20,308 bases of DNA from Deinococcus sp. (GTDB lineage: Bacteria; Deinococcota; Deinococci; Deinococcales; Deinococcaceae). The position numbers were made by a program, and so were the translations under genes. The DNA is taken from assembly GCA_018260275.1 (NCBI GenBank), contig JAGLBK010000021.1, positions 1 through 20,308 of the forward strand, written 5' to 3'. Below the pieces are notes generated by a model. That model was not told the DNA's origin, did no database searches, and saw nothing but the letters and a program-made list of their open reading frames with translations. Positions 13,344 to 20,308 of this stretch are shown one piece after another (the first letter of the stretch is position 1; each line of letters opens with the position of its first letter).

Positions 13344-14262
13344 CTATGTGGTTGCTCCGCCCTGAGCTGTGCGGAATTCTGCCATGTCGCGGCTCGGCGT
13401 ACTCCCGAAGAAGCGGGTGTACTCGCGGCTGAACTGCGAAGCGCTGGCGTAGCCGACCTGACGGCCCACCGCCGAGGTGTCCAGGGCGGTGCTCATCAGC
13501 AGGCGTCGGGCTTCCTGAAGGCGCAGGCTCTTTTGAAACTGCAAGGGACTGAGGCCCGTGACGGCCTTGAAGTGGGCATGAAAGGTGGAGACGCCCAGGT
13601 GAAGTTGCCGGGCGAGCGCCTCGATGTTCAGCGGCTCGTCGTAATGGTGCTGAACATCGAGGCGCTCGCGCCATCCGCCCGGTGCTGGAATTGACCTGTC
13701 CCAGTTGAGCGACCATCGGGCCAGCCGGGCCGAGCAGCAGCCGCGTCAGGATTTCGTCCACGATCAGCGGGCCAATCCAGCGGGCCTCGCGTTCGTCGGC
13801 CATGACCTCCAGCAGCCGGACAGCGGCGCTGAGAATGGCAGCGTCGGCGGGAGCGACTTTGACGCCCAGTTCGTCCGGGACTTTCGGCAGGCCGTGCGGG
13901 TAGAGCCTGAGCGTCAGCTCGGCCAGCCGCGCGGGGTCTAAATCCAGCCGCAGGGTCAAAAAGGGCTGCTCGGCGCTGGCCCGCGTGACCTGAAAGGCGA
14001 TGGGCAGGTTGACCGCGTAGACCAGCATCCGCTCGGGGCTGTACTCGTAGCTCTCGGTGCCGACATACACGCTCTTGACGCCCTGCGCCACCAGACACAG
14101 CGCGGGTTGCTGCACGCTATGCACCAGCGTGGTGTGGCAGCGCGTGGCCCGCGCCACCCGTACTCCCGGCACCCGCAGCGCAAATTCACCGTCGTAGGGG
14201 GCAAAGCGGGCAATCATTTCCCCCAGCTGCCCGAGCCGTTCAGGGCCTGCCGCCTCCGTCAC
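13344..14262 (-). pseudogene. AraC-family regulator with one-base frameshift
   Basis: The N-terminal AraC_N domain begins at GTG 14262, overlapping the cupin stop (GTGA), and reads LGQLGEMIARFAPYDGEFAL, QQPALCLVAQGVKSVYVG and TLRLDLDPARLAELTLRLYP. The C-terminal double helix-turn-helix is in another frame and ends with TAG at 13344-13346: EPLNIEALARQLHLGVSTFH, LQEARRLLMSTALDTSAVGR and QVGYASASQFSREYTRFFG. The whole is 919 bases, one more than 306 codons. Removing one C near 13618-13620 gives a continuous MARALDVQHHYDEPLNIEAL. The regulator would be about 305 residues, normal for the family. As it stands, translation ends with non-family sequence and no DNA-binding domain in that frame. The change lies in a perfect inverted repeat. 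A sequencing error is possible. Confidence 0.87.
13612..13669. repeat. Perfect 20-bp inverted repeat at the AraC frameshift
   Basis: GCGAGCGCCTCGATGTTCAG at 13612-13631 is the exact reverse complement of 13650-13669, with an 18-base loop. The extra base that breaks the AraC frame is part of an arm and is needed for the perfect match. This is the signature of quasi-palindrome correction by template switching. The hairpin is inside coding sequence, so it is unlikely to be a terminator. Confidence 0.85.
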
Positions 14263-14654
14263 CCCTGGTATTGCTCGTCGGTGACGTGTTCCAGCCAGTC
14301 CACGTTTTTGCCATCCTGGGATTCCTGAATGGCGATGTGGGTCATGGCCGTTTCGGGCGCTGCGCCGTGCCAGTGTTTCTCGCCGGGCGGAAACCACACC
14401 ACGTCGCCAGGTTTGATGTCCTCGATAGGGCCGCCTTCACGCTGTACGCGACCCGCGCCCGACAGCACAATCAGGGTCTGGCCCAGCGGATGGGTATGCC
14501 AGGCAGTGCGTGCGCCCGGTTCAAAGGTGACGGCGGCTCCGGCAGCGCGGGCGGGGTCGGGGGCCGTAAACAGCGGGTCGATGCGAACGGTGCCGGTAAA
14601 CCAGTCTGCGGGGCCTTTATTCGAGGCGCGTGAACCTGCTTTGTAGATGTCCAT
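14259..14654 (-). CDS. Cupin-domain protein
   Basis: This is a single-domain cupin of 131 residues. The metal-binding motif 1 is TAWHTHPLGQTLIVLSGAG (H53, H55, with Q59 where Glu is usual) and motif 2 is PGDVVWFPPGEKHWHGA (H94, H96). It resembles small cupins encoded with aldo/keto reductases and CMD-domain proteins in other bacteria; their reaction is generally unknown. AAGGAGAA lies before the ATG. It sits 11 bases downstream of the quinone oxidoreductase gene and overlaps the AraC GTG by 4 bases, so it belongs to the same transcript. Cytosolic. Confidence 0.92.
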   Translation of the reverse strand: MDIYKAGSRASNKGPADWFTGTVRIDPLFTAPDPARAAGAAVTFEPGARTAWHTHPLGQTLIVLSGAGRVQREGGPIEDIKPGDVVWFPPGEKHWHGAAPETAMTHIAIQESQDGKNVDWLEHVTDEQYQG

Positions 14655-14665
14655 GTGCTTCTCCT

Positions 14666-15652
14666 TTATTCCTGTGTAGTCAGATAGAGTTTGCCGCGCG
14701 TCCCCCGGCTTTCCAGAGCGCGATGAGCGTCGGCGGCCTGTTCAAGCGGGAAAGCAGTGCTCTGCTCAACCTTCAGCCAGCCTTTCTGTAGACCCTCGAT
14801 AACTGCGGCGGCCCGCTGCTGAAGCTCGGCGGGGTCGGCGGTGTACGTAAAAACCGACCCGCCCGCCAGCCGCAGGGCGCGGTTGGTCAGCACGCCGGGC
14901 TGAATGGCCGGAGCCGGGCCGGACGCGCTGCCAATGGATACAGCGGTGCCGCCCCGCGCCAGACATTGCAGGGTCTTTTCCAGTGTCGCCGCGCCGATGC
15001 CGTCAATCGCCAGTTGAACGCCCTGACCGCCCGTGAGGCGCTGCACCTCGTCTACGAAGGTGTAATCGTGGCCGTAATTGACCACCGCGTCAGCTCCAGC
15101 GGCCCGGATGCTCTGGGCTTTGGCGTCGCTGGATGTAGTGCCGATGACCCGCGCCCCCAGGTGCCCGAACCACTGCACCAGCAGGCTACCCACGCCACCC
15201 GCCGCCGCGTGAACCAGTACCCAGTCACCGGGCTGAATGTCGCGGTATTCCGTCACCAGATACTGCGCGGTGAGAGCCTGAAACAGCAGCGCCTGCGGGA
15301 CGCTCAGGTCATCGGGTACGGGGATAAGTTTGTCCACTGGGGCTGCTAGGGCAGTGGCATAGGAGCCGGGGACGTTAATCCAGGCCACGCGCTGCCCGAC
15401 CTGCAAGGTGGATGGGCTGTCCGGGCCAAGCTCCCGAATCCGCCCGACCCCTTCCAGACCGGGATAAAACGGCAGCGGAGGCTTATGCGGCCCCTTGCTC
15501 TCGTGCTGGTACACGTCCAGATAGTTGATGCCAGCGGCTTCCACTTCAATCAGGGCCTGACTGGAAACAGGCCGCAGCGATTCGGTGATTTCTTCGGTCA
15601 GGAGTTGCTCTGGCCCGCCGAAGTCACGAACGACGATTCGGTATTCTGTCAT
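14666..15652 (-). CDS. NADPH:quinone oxidoreductase-type MDR protein
   Basis: This 328-residue medium-chain dehydrogenase/reductase is of the zinc-free quinone oxidoreductase branch, reducing quinones or enones with NADPH. It shows GINYLDVYQ (42-50), PGLEGVGRI (64-72), the Rossmann nucleotide loop VHAAAGGVGSLLVQ near 147-160 and GTTSSDAKAQSIRAAGADA for NADP binding. The alcohol dehydrogenase zinc cysteines are absent. The ATG overlaps the stop of the DUF2255 gene by 4 bases (ATGA), so the pair is translationally coupled. The downstream cupin gene follows after 11 bases. Confidence 0.94.
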   Translation of the reverse strand: MTEYRIVVRDFGGPEQLLTEEITESLRPVSSQALIEVEAAGINYLDVYQHESKGPHKPPLPFYPGLEGVGRIRELGPDSPSTLQVGQRVAWINVPGSYATALAAPVDKLIPVPDDLSVPQALLFQALTAQYLVTEYRDIQPGDWVLVHAAAGGVGSLLVQWFGHLGARVIGTTSSDAKAQSIRAAGADAVVNYGHDYTFVDEVQRLTGGQGVQLAIDGIGAATLEKTLQCLARGGTAVSIGSASGPAPAIQPGVLTNRALRLAGGSVFTYTADPAELQQRAAAVIEGLQKGWLKVEQSTAFPLEQAADAHRALESRGTRGKLYLTTQE

Positions 15653-16029
15653 TGCTGCTCCCGTGGACTGACCCGCACCGTCGCCGCCCTGGCCCGCTCG
15701 CCGATCATGGGGGCAAGGTAAGGACTGCCTGCATATTTGGCGCGGTGGGCGGCGTCAATCTGCTGCTGAATATCCCCGTCTACCGGCTCAAACGTGACCT
15801 CTTTCGTTAACCCGGCGGCAGTAATGCGCCCGGCTTTTTGCGCCATCGCCGAGGCGTACCAGCGTGACTGCTGGCCATTGTAGGCGCGGACATACAGGTC
15901 GCCGCCCACCACGACTGACCAGATCCAGGTGGGCGTGCCGTAAGTCTGCCCATCGGCGCGAAAAGGGGAGATGTGCAGGCCGTCAGTCGCGGCAATCTGT
16001 TGCAATTCTGCTGGATTCCAGTGGCTCAT
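15649..16029 (-). CDS. DUF2255 family protein
   Basis: This 126-residue cytosolic protein matches the DUF2255 pattern: ISPFRADGQTYGTPTWIWSV (about 20-39), VVGGDLYVRAYNGQQSRWYA (about 40-59), then EVTFEPVDGDIQQQIDAAHR and a conserved YAGSPYLAPMI. The layout, a small barrel with a conserved Arg-Trp-Tyr segment, recalls pyridoxamine-5'-phosphate-oxidase/flavin-binding-like proteins; I offer that only as a possibility. It lies between the zinc alcohol dehydrogenase (12 bases upstream) and the quinone oxidoreductase (4-base overlap), so a flavin- or electrophile-related role would fit. Confidence 0.88.
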   Translation of the reverse strand: MSHWNPAELQQIAATDGLHISPFRADGQTYGTPTWIWSVVVGGDLYVRAYNGQQSRWYASAMAQKAGRITAAGLTKEVTFEPVDGDIQQQIDAAHRAKYAGSPYLAPMIGERARAATVRVSPREQQ

Positions 16030-16041
16030 CTTGCCCTCCGT

Positions 16042-17073
16042 TCAGAGTTGAATCAGCACTTTGATGGCCTCGCGGCTGTCCATCGCCTGATAGCCCCGCG
16101 GGGTTTCTTCCAGTCCGATGGTGCGGTCAAAAACCCGGCCCGGCTGAATGCGGCCTTCCAGCACGTCGGGCAACAGCTCGTCGATGTAGGCCCGCACGGG
16201 CGCGGGGCCGCCGCCCACCGTGACGTTCTTGAAGAAGGTCTGGACGGCAGGCACGCTGGCGTAGTGCGGCACACCGACCCGTCCAATCGCCCCGCCAGCA
16301 CGCGCGATGTCCACCGCCGACTGGGCCGACTGCTCGGTGCCCACGCATTCCAGCACGCTGTGTGCGCCCAGCCCGCGCGTCAGCTCACGCACTTTCTGGG
16401 TGGCCTCCTCGCCGCGCTCGGTGACGACGTGGGTGGCCCCAAATTCCTGTGCCAGACGCAGGCGGTCAGGGTGACGGCCCATGATGATGATCTGCTCCGC
16501 GCCCATGCGCTTGGCGGCAATCACGCCGCACAGGCCCACCGCGCCGTCTCCGATGACCGCCACCGCTTTGCCGGGAGCCACCTGAGCAATTCGGGCGGCG
16601 TGATGTCCCGTCCCCATCACATCCGACAGCGTGAGCAGCGAGGCCATCAGTGCGCCGTCGGCCTGGGTGGGCAGCGGGTAGAGCGTGCCGTCGGCGAAGG
16701 GAATCCGCAGCGCCTCGGCCTGTGCGCCCATTCCAGGGGCATTGCCAAAAAATCCGCCGTGGATGCAGGCGGTCTGAATCCCGTCGTGGCACAGGTCACA
16801 GGTGCCGTCCGAATAGGCGAAGGGCATGATGACGGTGTCCCCGACCTTGATTTTGCGAACCTCGCTGCCCACGGCTTCCACCACGCCGATGGCCTCGTGG
16901 CCCATGTTCTGCCCCTGCTCGTTCTGGGCCATATCGCGGTAGGGCCACAGGTCGCTGCCGCAGATACAGGCCTGCGTCACCCGCACGATGGCGTCCGTCG
17001 GCTCGACCAGCGTTACGTCTGGCACATTGACGACCCGTACGTCTCCTGCTGCATACATTACGGTTGCTCGCAT
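16042..17073 (-). CDS. Zinc-dependent alcohol dehydrogenase family protein
   Basis: This 343-residue MDR oxidoreductase interconverts alcohols and aldehydes with NAD(P). Catalytic zinc residues C38 (ACICGSDLW) and H59-E60 (GHEAIG) are present. A structural-lobe Cys set CDLCHDGIQTAC (C92, C95, C103) and the Rossmann motif VAVIGDGAVG (171-180) follow. I set the start at ATG 17073, which has AAGGAG 8 bases upstream and begins with the family-typical MRATVMYAAGDVRV; the frame is open further but without support. It is the first gene of the seven-gene minus-strand operon reaching to 11521. The gap upstream holds a motif also found before the hydrolase operon. Confidence 0.94.
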   Translation of the reverse strand: MRATVMYAAGDVRVVNVPDVTLVEPTDAIVRVTQACICGSDLWPYRDMAQNEQGQNMGHEAIGVVEAVGSEVRKIKVGDTVIMPFAYSDGTCDLCHDGIQTACIHGGFFGNAPGMGAQAEALRIPFADGTLYPLPTQADGALMASLLTLSDVMGTGHHAARIAQVAPGKAVAVIGDGAVGLCGVIAAKRMGAEQIIIMGRHPDRLRLAQEFGATHVVTERGEEATQKVRELTRGLGAHSVLECVGTEQSAQSAVDIARAGGAIGRVGVPHYASVPAVQTFFKNVTVGGGPAPVRAYIDELLPDVLEGRIQPGRVFDRTIGLEETPRGYQAMDSREAIKVLIQL

Positions 17074-17140
17074 CTTTTCTTCTCCTTGAAGAGGTTGCAT
17101 CGTCCCCGACCAGCCTGAAAACTGGCGTCTGGCGACCACT

Positions 17141-17156
17141 TTAGCCTAGTTCTGTG
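17141..17156. promoter_or_regulatory. Motif TTAGCCTAGTTCTGTG before the dehydrogenase operon
   Basis: This 16-base stretch lies 68 bases before ATG 17073 and matches, apart from two single-base gaps, TTAGCTAGTTTGTG at 19376-19389 before the hydrolase operon. A shared position upstream of two same-strand operons makes a common operator, perhaps for the AraC protein, possible. A weak promoter, TTGCAG-16-TATAGA on the minus strand, lies further upstream at about 17179-17206. Confidence 0.28.
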
Positions 17157-17219
17157 GGCTGGCCTTTCCTTGCCTGTTTCTCTATAGAATTGACCTGATC
17201 CTCTGCAATGACTAAGGTT

Positions 17220-17645
17220 CTAGCGTGCCTTGAGGGTGACCGTCACGTTGCCTTTTCCCAGCGCCTGCGCGAGTCCGGCGGTATTTTCTATCCGGCCCAG
17301 GTGCGTGTAGCTGTAGCTGGTGCTGAAAGTTTCGTAGAACACCACCACCGTTTTGGAGCCGTACAGCAGCACGTCGCCCGCGTGAATGGTGCCGGGATTG
17401 CTGGCTCTCACGGGCAGTGCTCTGGGCAGGTCGGCGTATTTCTCGTTGCCGTTCAGCTCGGTCATGTTCAGGGTCAGGGGCAGCATCGCCCGCAATCCCT
17501 GCGCCGCCGCGCCGCTGTCCAGCGTGACGTTGAAGGTCTGTTTTCCGACTTGAAGTTGCATGATCCTTCCGGTGGCAGCGGCCTGTACCGTGCCGGGGAC
17601 GGCCAGCAGGCCCAAGGTCAAGGCGATTCTGGCCATTCGGTGCAT
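17220..17645 (-). CDS. Secreted cyclophilin-like fold protein
   Basis: This 141-residue protein has a signal peptide (ARIALTLGLLAVPGTVQA, about 5-22), then a small cyclophilin-like domain: IMQLQVGKQTFNVTLDSGAA, LRAMLPLTLNMTELNGNEKY, ADLPRALPV, AGDVLLYGSKTVVVFYETF and LGRIENTAGL. Proteins of this fold are related in shape to peptidyl-prolyl isomerases, but the isomerase active site is not evident. ATG 17645 is preferred because CAGGAG ends 6 bases before it; an ATG at 17651 abuts the ribosome site. It is the third gene of the hydrolase-MFS operon, with only 12 bases between ATG 17645 and the MFS stop. Function unknown. Confidence 0.85.
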   Translation of the reverse strand: MHRMARIALTLGLLAVPGTVQAAATGRIMQLQVGKQTFNVTLDSGAAAQGLRAMLPLTLNMTELNGNEKYADLPRALPVRASNPGTIHAGDVLLYGSKTVVVFYETFSTSYSYTHLGRIENTAGLAQALGKGNVTVTLKAR

Positions 17646-17657
17646 CGTCATCTCCTG

Positions 17658-18362
17658 TTATACCGGGGTTGTGGGGCGGTGATTCAGCCCGCGCCAGATG
17701 AGCACCGCGCCCAGCATCAGCGCCGCACTGCTACCGATCAGCAGGTTATGGGGGCCGCCACGGTCAAAAATCAGGCCGCCGAGCGCCGCGCCCAGTGTCA
17801 TGCCGAACTGGATGGCCGCCACCTGCAGGCCGCCCGCACTTTCCAGCTCATCCGGCACGGCAATCGCCAGCCAGTTGTTCCAGGCGACGGGGAGCACGCT
17901 TTCCACCATGCCCCAGACGACCAGCACCAGCGTGGCCCACAGCGGCGACTGGCCCACCGCCAGCAGCAGCAGGGTTAGCAGGCCCGTTACCAGCGGCACC
18001 AGAATGTGCGTGCGGCGCAGGTTCCAGGTCAGCAGGCGGCTGGAAAGCGCTGTGCCGATGACCCCGGCCACACCAATCGCCAGCAGTACTCCCGAAAGCT
18101 GAGCGCCCAGCAGTACGGTCTTGCGGTTTAGCCGGCGCGTCACCGAGGCGGTCAGCAGACTGGTCACGACGGCGGCGATGGAAGTGGCCGAAATCATCTG
18201 CCCCGCCGTGCCCTCCGACACGCCCAGGTCGTGTGCGATGGGGGTGAGCAGGCTGACCGGCAAAAACTCCGAGGTAATCAGGTTGAAGATCACGAAGGCC
18301 ATCGAGAAGATGGGCAGCCAGAGGGGTTCGGCGGGGGCGGTGGAAGGCTGGGTCTGGGTCAT
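17658..18362 (-). CDS. MFS transporter with internal in-frame deletion
   Basis: The 234 residues begin like a DHA-type drug/sugar efflux MFS protein (SEFLPVSLLTPIAHDLGVSE, AGQMISATSIAAVVTSLLTA, then the A-loop VTRRLNRKTVLL to about residue 85). They jump directly to sequence typical of the second half (SGVLLAIGVAGVIGTALSSR) and end normally (GAALGGLIFDRGG). A normal member has about 400 residues and twelve helices; roughly helices 4-7 and the central loop are missing, yet the frame is kept. A 10-bp direct repeat GTACTGCTGG flanks the suspected junction (minus strand, 18107-18116 and 18080-18089). Transport by the product is unlikely. It lies 4 bases after the hydrolase gene. Whether to call it a pseudogene depends on comparison with relatives. 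Confidence 0.8.
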   Translation of the reverse strand: MTQTQPSTAPAEPLWLPIFSMAFVIFNLITSEFLPVSLLTPIAHDLGVSEGTAGQMISATSIAAVVTSLLTASVTRRLNRKTVLLGAQLSGVLLAIGVAGVIGTALSSRLLTWNLRRTHILVPLVTGLLTLLLLAVGQSPLWATLVLVVWGMVESVLPVAWNNWLAIAVPDELESAGGLQVAAIQFGMTLGAALGGLIFDRGGPHNLLIGSSAALMLGAVLIWRGLNHRPTTPV

Positions 18363-18366
18363 ATCG

Positions 18367-19326
18367 CTACTTCAGGTTCTCTGTGAAAAACTGCTCCAGC
18401 CTGTCAAAGGGAATCTTCTGGGTATCATCGTACAGGTCGATGTGCCGCGCACCGGGGATGACTACCAGTTCACTGTTGTCCGGCAGTTGCTCATGCACCT
18501 TCTCGCTGAACCAGCGCGAGTGTGCCACGTCGCCCGTTATCAGCAGCACCTGACGCGGGGCGAGGTCGGCCAGATTCTTCAGCAGCCCGAAGTTGATGTG
18601 GGCCGCCGAACTGGTCTGCGTGAAAGCCCCGATGGAACGGGGATGCCAGCCGCGCCCGTTGCTCTTGACGTAATACTCGAAAAACTCGTGGACGATGGGA
18701 TTCGGGGCGCTCTCTGGCATCTGCTCGGGGAAGGGCGGTTGCAGGGCGGGCGTGCCACTGTCTACATCTTTCCAGCGCTGCTCGGCCAGTTCGCTGAGCT
18801 GCTGGCGGCGTGCTTCGGGCGTGCCCTGGTATTCCCAGCCGTCCCGGCTCACACCGCTGATGTCGTACATGGCGCTGGTCGCCACGGCTTTGATGCGCGG
18901 GTCGATGCTGGCCTGACTGAGTGCAAAGCCGCCGCTGCCGCAGATGCCGATAATTCCAATCTTCTGGCGGTCGACGTAAGGTAGCGTCCCCAGGTAGTCC
19001 ACGCCCGCGCTGAAGTCCTCGGCAAAGAGTTCGGGCGAGGTGACATGGCGCGGTTCGCCGCCCGACTCGCCGTTGTAGGAGGGGTCGAAGGTCAGCACCA
19101 CAAAGCCGCGCTGGGCCAGTTCGTTGGCGTAGACGCCGGGGCCTTGCTCCTTGACGCCCCCGTGTGGCGGCCCGATGACGATGGCGGCGTGCTTGCCAGC
19201 CCTGTCCAGATTTTTGGGCGTGTACAGGTCGCCCGCCAGTTTGATGCCGTAGCGGTTGGTATAACGCACCGCCTCGCGCTGGACTTTATCGCTGAGGGCA
19301 AAGGTATATCCGTCTTCGTGTAACAT
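18367..19326 (-). CDS. Alpha/beta hydrolase (YcjY/dienelactone-hydrolase-like)
   Basis: This 319-residue alpha/beta hydrolase has the core sequence GIKLAGDLYTPKNLD, the oxyanion segment GPPHGGVKEQG, FDPSYNGESGGEPR and the nucleophile elbow GICGSGG (127-133; S131 is the likely nucleophile, although C129 also sits in an elbow-like position). Near the end come LLITGDVAHSRWFSEK with the acid and GARHIDLYDD with H295. It is probably an esterase or lactonase of the cytosol. I chose ATG 19326 because GGAGG lies 7 bases before it; a TTG two codons earlier is too close. It is the first gene of a three-gene operon with the MFS and cyclophilin-like genes. Confidence 0.92.
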   Translation of the reverse strand: MLHEDGYTFALSDKVQREAVRYTNRYGIKLAGDLYTPKNLDRAGKHAAIVIGPPHGGVKEQGPGVYANELAQRGFVVLTFDPSYNGESGGEPRHVTSPELFAEDFSAGVDYLGTLPYVDRQKIGIIGICGSGGFALSQASIDPRIKAVATSAMYDISGVSRDGWEYQGTPEARRQQLSELAEQRWKDVDSGTPALQPPFPEQMPESAPNPIVHEFFEYYVKSNGRGWHPRSIGAFTQTSSAAHINFGLLKNLADLAPRQVLLITGDVAHSRWFSEKVHEQLPDNSELVVIPGARHIDLYDDTQKIPFDRLEQFFTENLK

Positions 19327-19769
19327 GGGCAATCCTCCAGGTTGGTTGCGGGGAAAAGAAAGGGGTGGTCCGGCCTTAGCTAGTTTGTGATTTCCTTTTT
19401 CCCGACAGAAACGCTATTTACTCGACCAATACCTTAAGATGCTTACCTGAGGGATACATGCCTGATAGTCCATTTTCCTTGCCTGATTCTCCATGCACTA
19501 GAACAGTTTGCATAAAAAGATCACGTTGTTTGTGGCTTTTTATGCCGAGCGGAGCGAGTGATTTAAGACGAGCAGCTGGAATGATGGAGCCGTTTGGGGT
19601 GGGGTTCTCCAAATGGCGTAATTTTGATAGCGAGTTAAGTTGATGTCGCATCAGTGTTCAGGCCAAGAAGCTTAGCCGGGAGCTGGCGGTAACGAATCTT
19701 GGGCCAGATGGTTCTCAACCTCGAGTGCTAGGGGATACCTGACGGCACAAGAAAGCGGAAGCTTGAGGT
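19327..19769. other. Gap between hydrolase operon and transposase, with shared motif
   Basis: No gene is convincing here. TTAGCTAGTTTGTG at 19376-19389, 50 bases before the hydrolase start, repeats the motif found before the dehydrogenase operon. A 77-codon minus frame (19418-19651) lacks a ribosome site and any family resemblance. A plus-strand hairpin GCCGTTTGG/CCAAATGGC (19589-19597/19609-19617, one G-T pair) followed by GTAATTTTG could be a weak terminator. The insertion sequence must begin somewhere between about 19650 and 19750, but I cannot identify its terminal repeat without the other end. The region is poorer in GC than the flanking genes. Confidence 0.4.
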
Positions 19770-19793
19770 ATGCCTACCAAATTGCTTCCGCTT
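19753..19793 (+). promoter_or_regulatory. Hairpin around the transposase start codon
   Basis: AAGCGGAAGC (19753-19762) pairs perfectly with GCTTCCGCTT (19784-19793). The 21-base loop contains GAGG and ATG 19770, and an inner GGTA/TACC stem (19767-19770, 19775-19778) covers the end of the ribosome site and the A of the ATG. An mRNA read in from outside would hide the start, a known way for insertion sequences to limit transposase made from neighbouring promoters. Confidence 0.5.
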
Positions 19794-20308
19794 CAACAGC
19801 CTAGCGTGGAAGACCTTTTCCTGCTCGCGTACGTCTACATCGACGATTACCTGAAGGCCGCTGTACTCAGCGGCCTCTTCACGCTCCCGAACGAACCACA
19901 TCAGAAGGCGACCTATGCAGAACTGATGGCGATTGCTCTTGTTGGAGAGTGGTTGGGTGAGGCATCTCAGGAAAAGTGGTACCGCCAGGTACAGACCACC
20001 TATCGGTCTCTTTTCCCGCGTCTACCGGATAGAACGCGGTATCTGCGGATTCAGCTGAACTTTGAGACCATCTACGCCGATCTGGCACTGCGCTTGCCGC
20101 ACTTCGACAACGAAACGGTCTATGTCATCGACAGTAAACCGCTGGTTTACTGTGCAGGGACACGCTTTGCACGGCCTCGTGCGATGAGTGAAGCTGCCAG
20201 TGGGAGGGGAGGACATGGTGGTTATAGCGTCAAAGGCCGATTCTACGGATACAAGTTGCATGCCATCATCGACGACCACGGAATGCTGGTTCGGTTTGCC
20301 ATTGCCGC
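19770..20308 (+). mobile_element. IS982-type transposase, 5' part (cut by window edge)
   Basis: From ATG 19770 the frame stays open to the window end, giving about 179 residues without a stop. The N-terminal part is all-helical (SVEDLFLLAYVYIDDYLKAA, RSLFPRLPDRTRYLRIQLNF). It is followed by the first DDE aspartate segment VYVIDSKPLVYCAGTRFARP and the segment FYGYKLHAIIDDHGMLVRF with the second aspartate region. This order and spacing are those of IS982-family DDE transposases, normally near 280-300 residues; the final glutamate would lie beyond the window. TGA at 19764 in frame excludes an earlier start. The GAGG before ATG is too close (1 base) for strong initiation. No internal damage is seen. 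Confidence 0.85.

Noticed and set aside
12343..14397. An apparent 684-codon AraC-aldo/keto reductase fusion
   Set aside because: The fusion arises only from the AraC frameshift. The reductase has its own AGGAGG and ATG, and the stretch between is out of frame with the real AraC C-terminus.
15973..17118. A 381-codon plus-strand open frame
   Set aside because: It lies antisense to the zinc alcohol dehydrogenase, whose zinc and Rossmann motifs are intact; the plus frame has no recognisable domain.
19418..19651. A 77-codon minus-strand frame before the insertion sequence
   Set aside because: No ribosome site and no family; the surrounding low-GC gap gives long frames by chance.
1..20308. CRISPR arrays, rRNA genes, replication origin iterons
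   Set aside because: No regularly spaced repeats, rRNA-like sequence or iteron clusters were seen on reading the window.

Overview
The window looks like an accessory stretch (megaplasmid or genomic island) of a Deinococcus-type bacterium. The evidence is GC-rich, Deinococcus-like coding sequence, an HD-Pnk nucleic-acid end-healing enzyme of the type known from D. radiodurans, a DUF1152 protein, starts without a Shine-Dalgarno but with a TANNNT hexamer 6-7 bases upstream (possible leaderless mRNAs), and several decayed genes and mobile-element remnants. Genus is an inference; no rRNA or core gene is present.

Left part (1-3.9 kb): a DUF1152 gene (minus); an HD-Pnk gene whose ordinary start seems lost; directly overlapping it a metallophosphoesterase gene broken by at least three frameshifts and a double stop; a small stand-alone PhnA C-terminal domain protein; and a degenerate 73-base tRNA-like sequence. 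Then comes an AT-rich gap.

Secretion and signalling part (3.9-10.4 kb): a secreted alkaline-phosphatase-superfamily phosphodiesterase and a lipoprotein with propeller-type repeats form a two-gene plus-strand unit closed by a perfect 16-bp terminator hairpin. It is shared with the convergent minus-strand unit PAP2 phosphatase - response regulator - sensor kinase. Divergent from PAP2 is a COG4705-type membrane protein built of four repeats.

Mobile module (10.4-11.5 kb): a 63-codon orphan reading-frame remnant, a resolvase res-like site, an RHH antitoxin, a MazF toxin and the first ~22 residues of a serine resolvase. Antitoxin, toxin and resolvase are joined by 4-base overlaps. This is the layout of the toxin-antitoxin/recombination module of Tn3-family transposons, here cut off.

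Redox/detoxification cluster (11.5-19.3 kb, all minus): transcription runs alpha/beta hydrolase - internally deleted MFS transporter - secreted cyclophilin-like protein, then after a 146-base gap zinc alcohol dehydrogenase - DUF2255 - quinone oxidoreductase - cupin - AraC regulator (frameshifted) - aldo/keto reductase - double carboxymuconolactone-decarboxylase-domain protein. The gene content suggests handling of aldehydes, quinones or other electrophiles under the AraC protein. The AraC frameshift falls exactly inside a perfect 20-bp inverted repeat, as expected of a template-switch mutation.

Right edge: the 5' part of an IS982-type transposase whose start codon lies in the loop of a 10-bp hairpin; the element runs out of the window.
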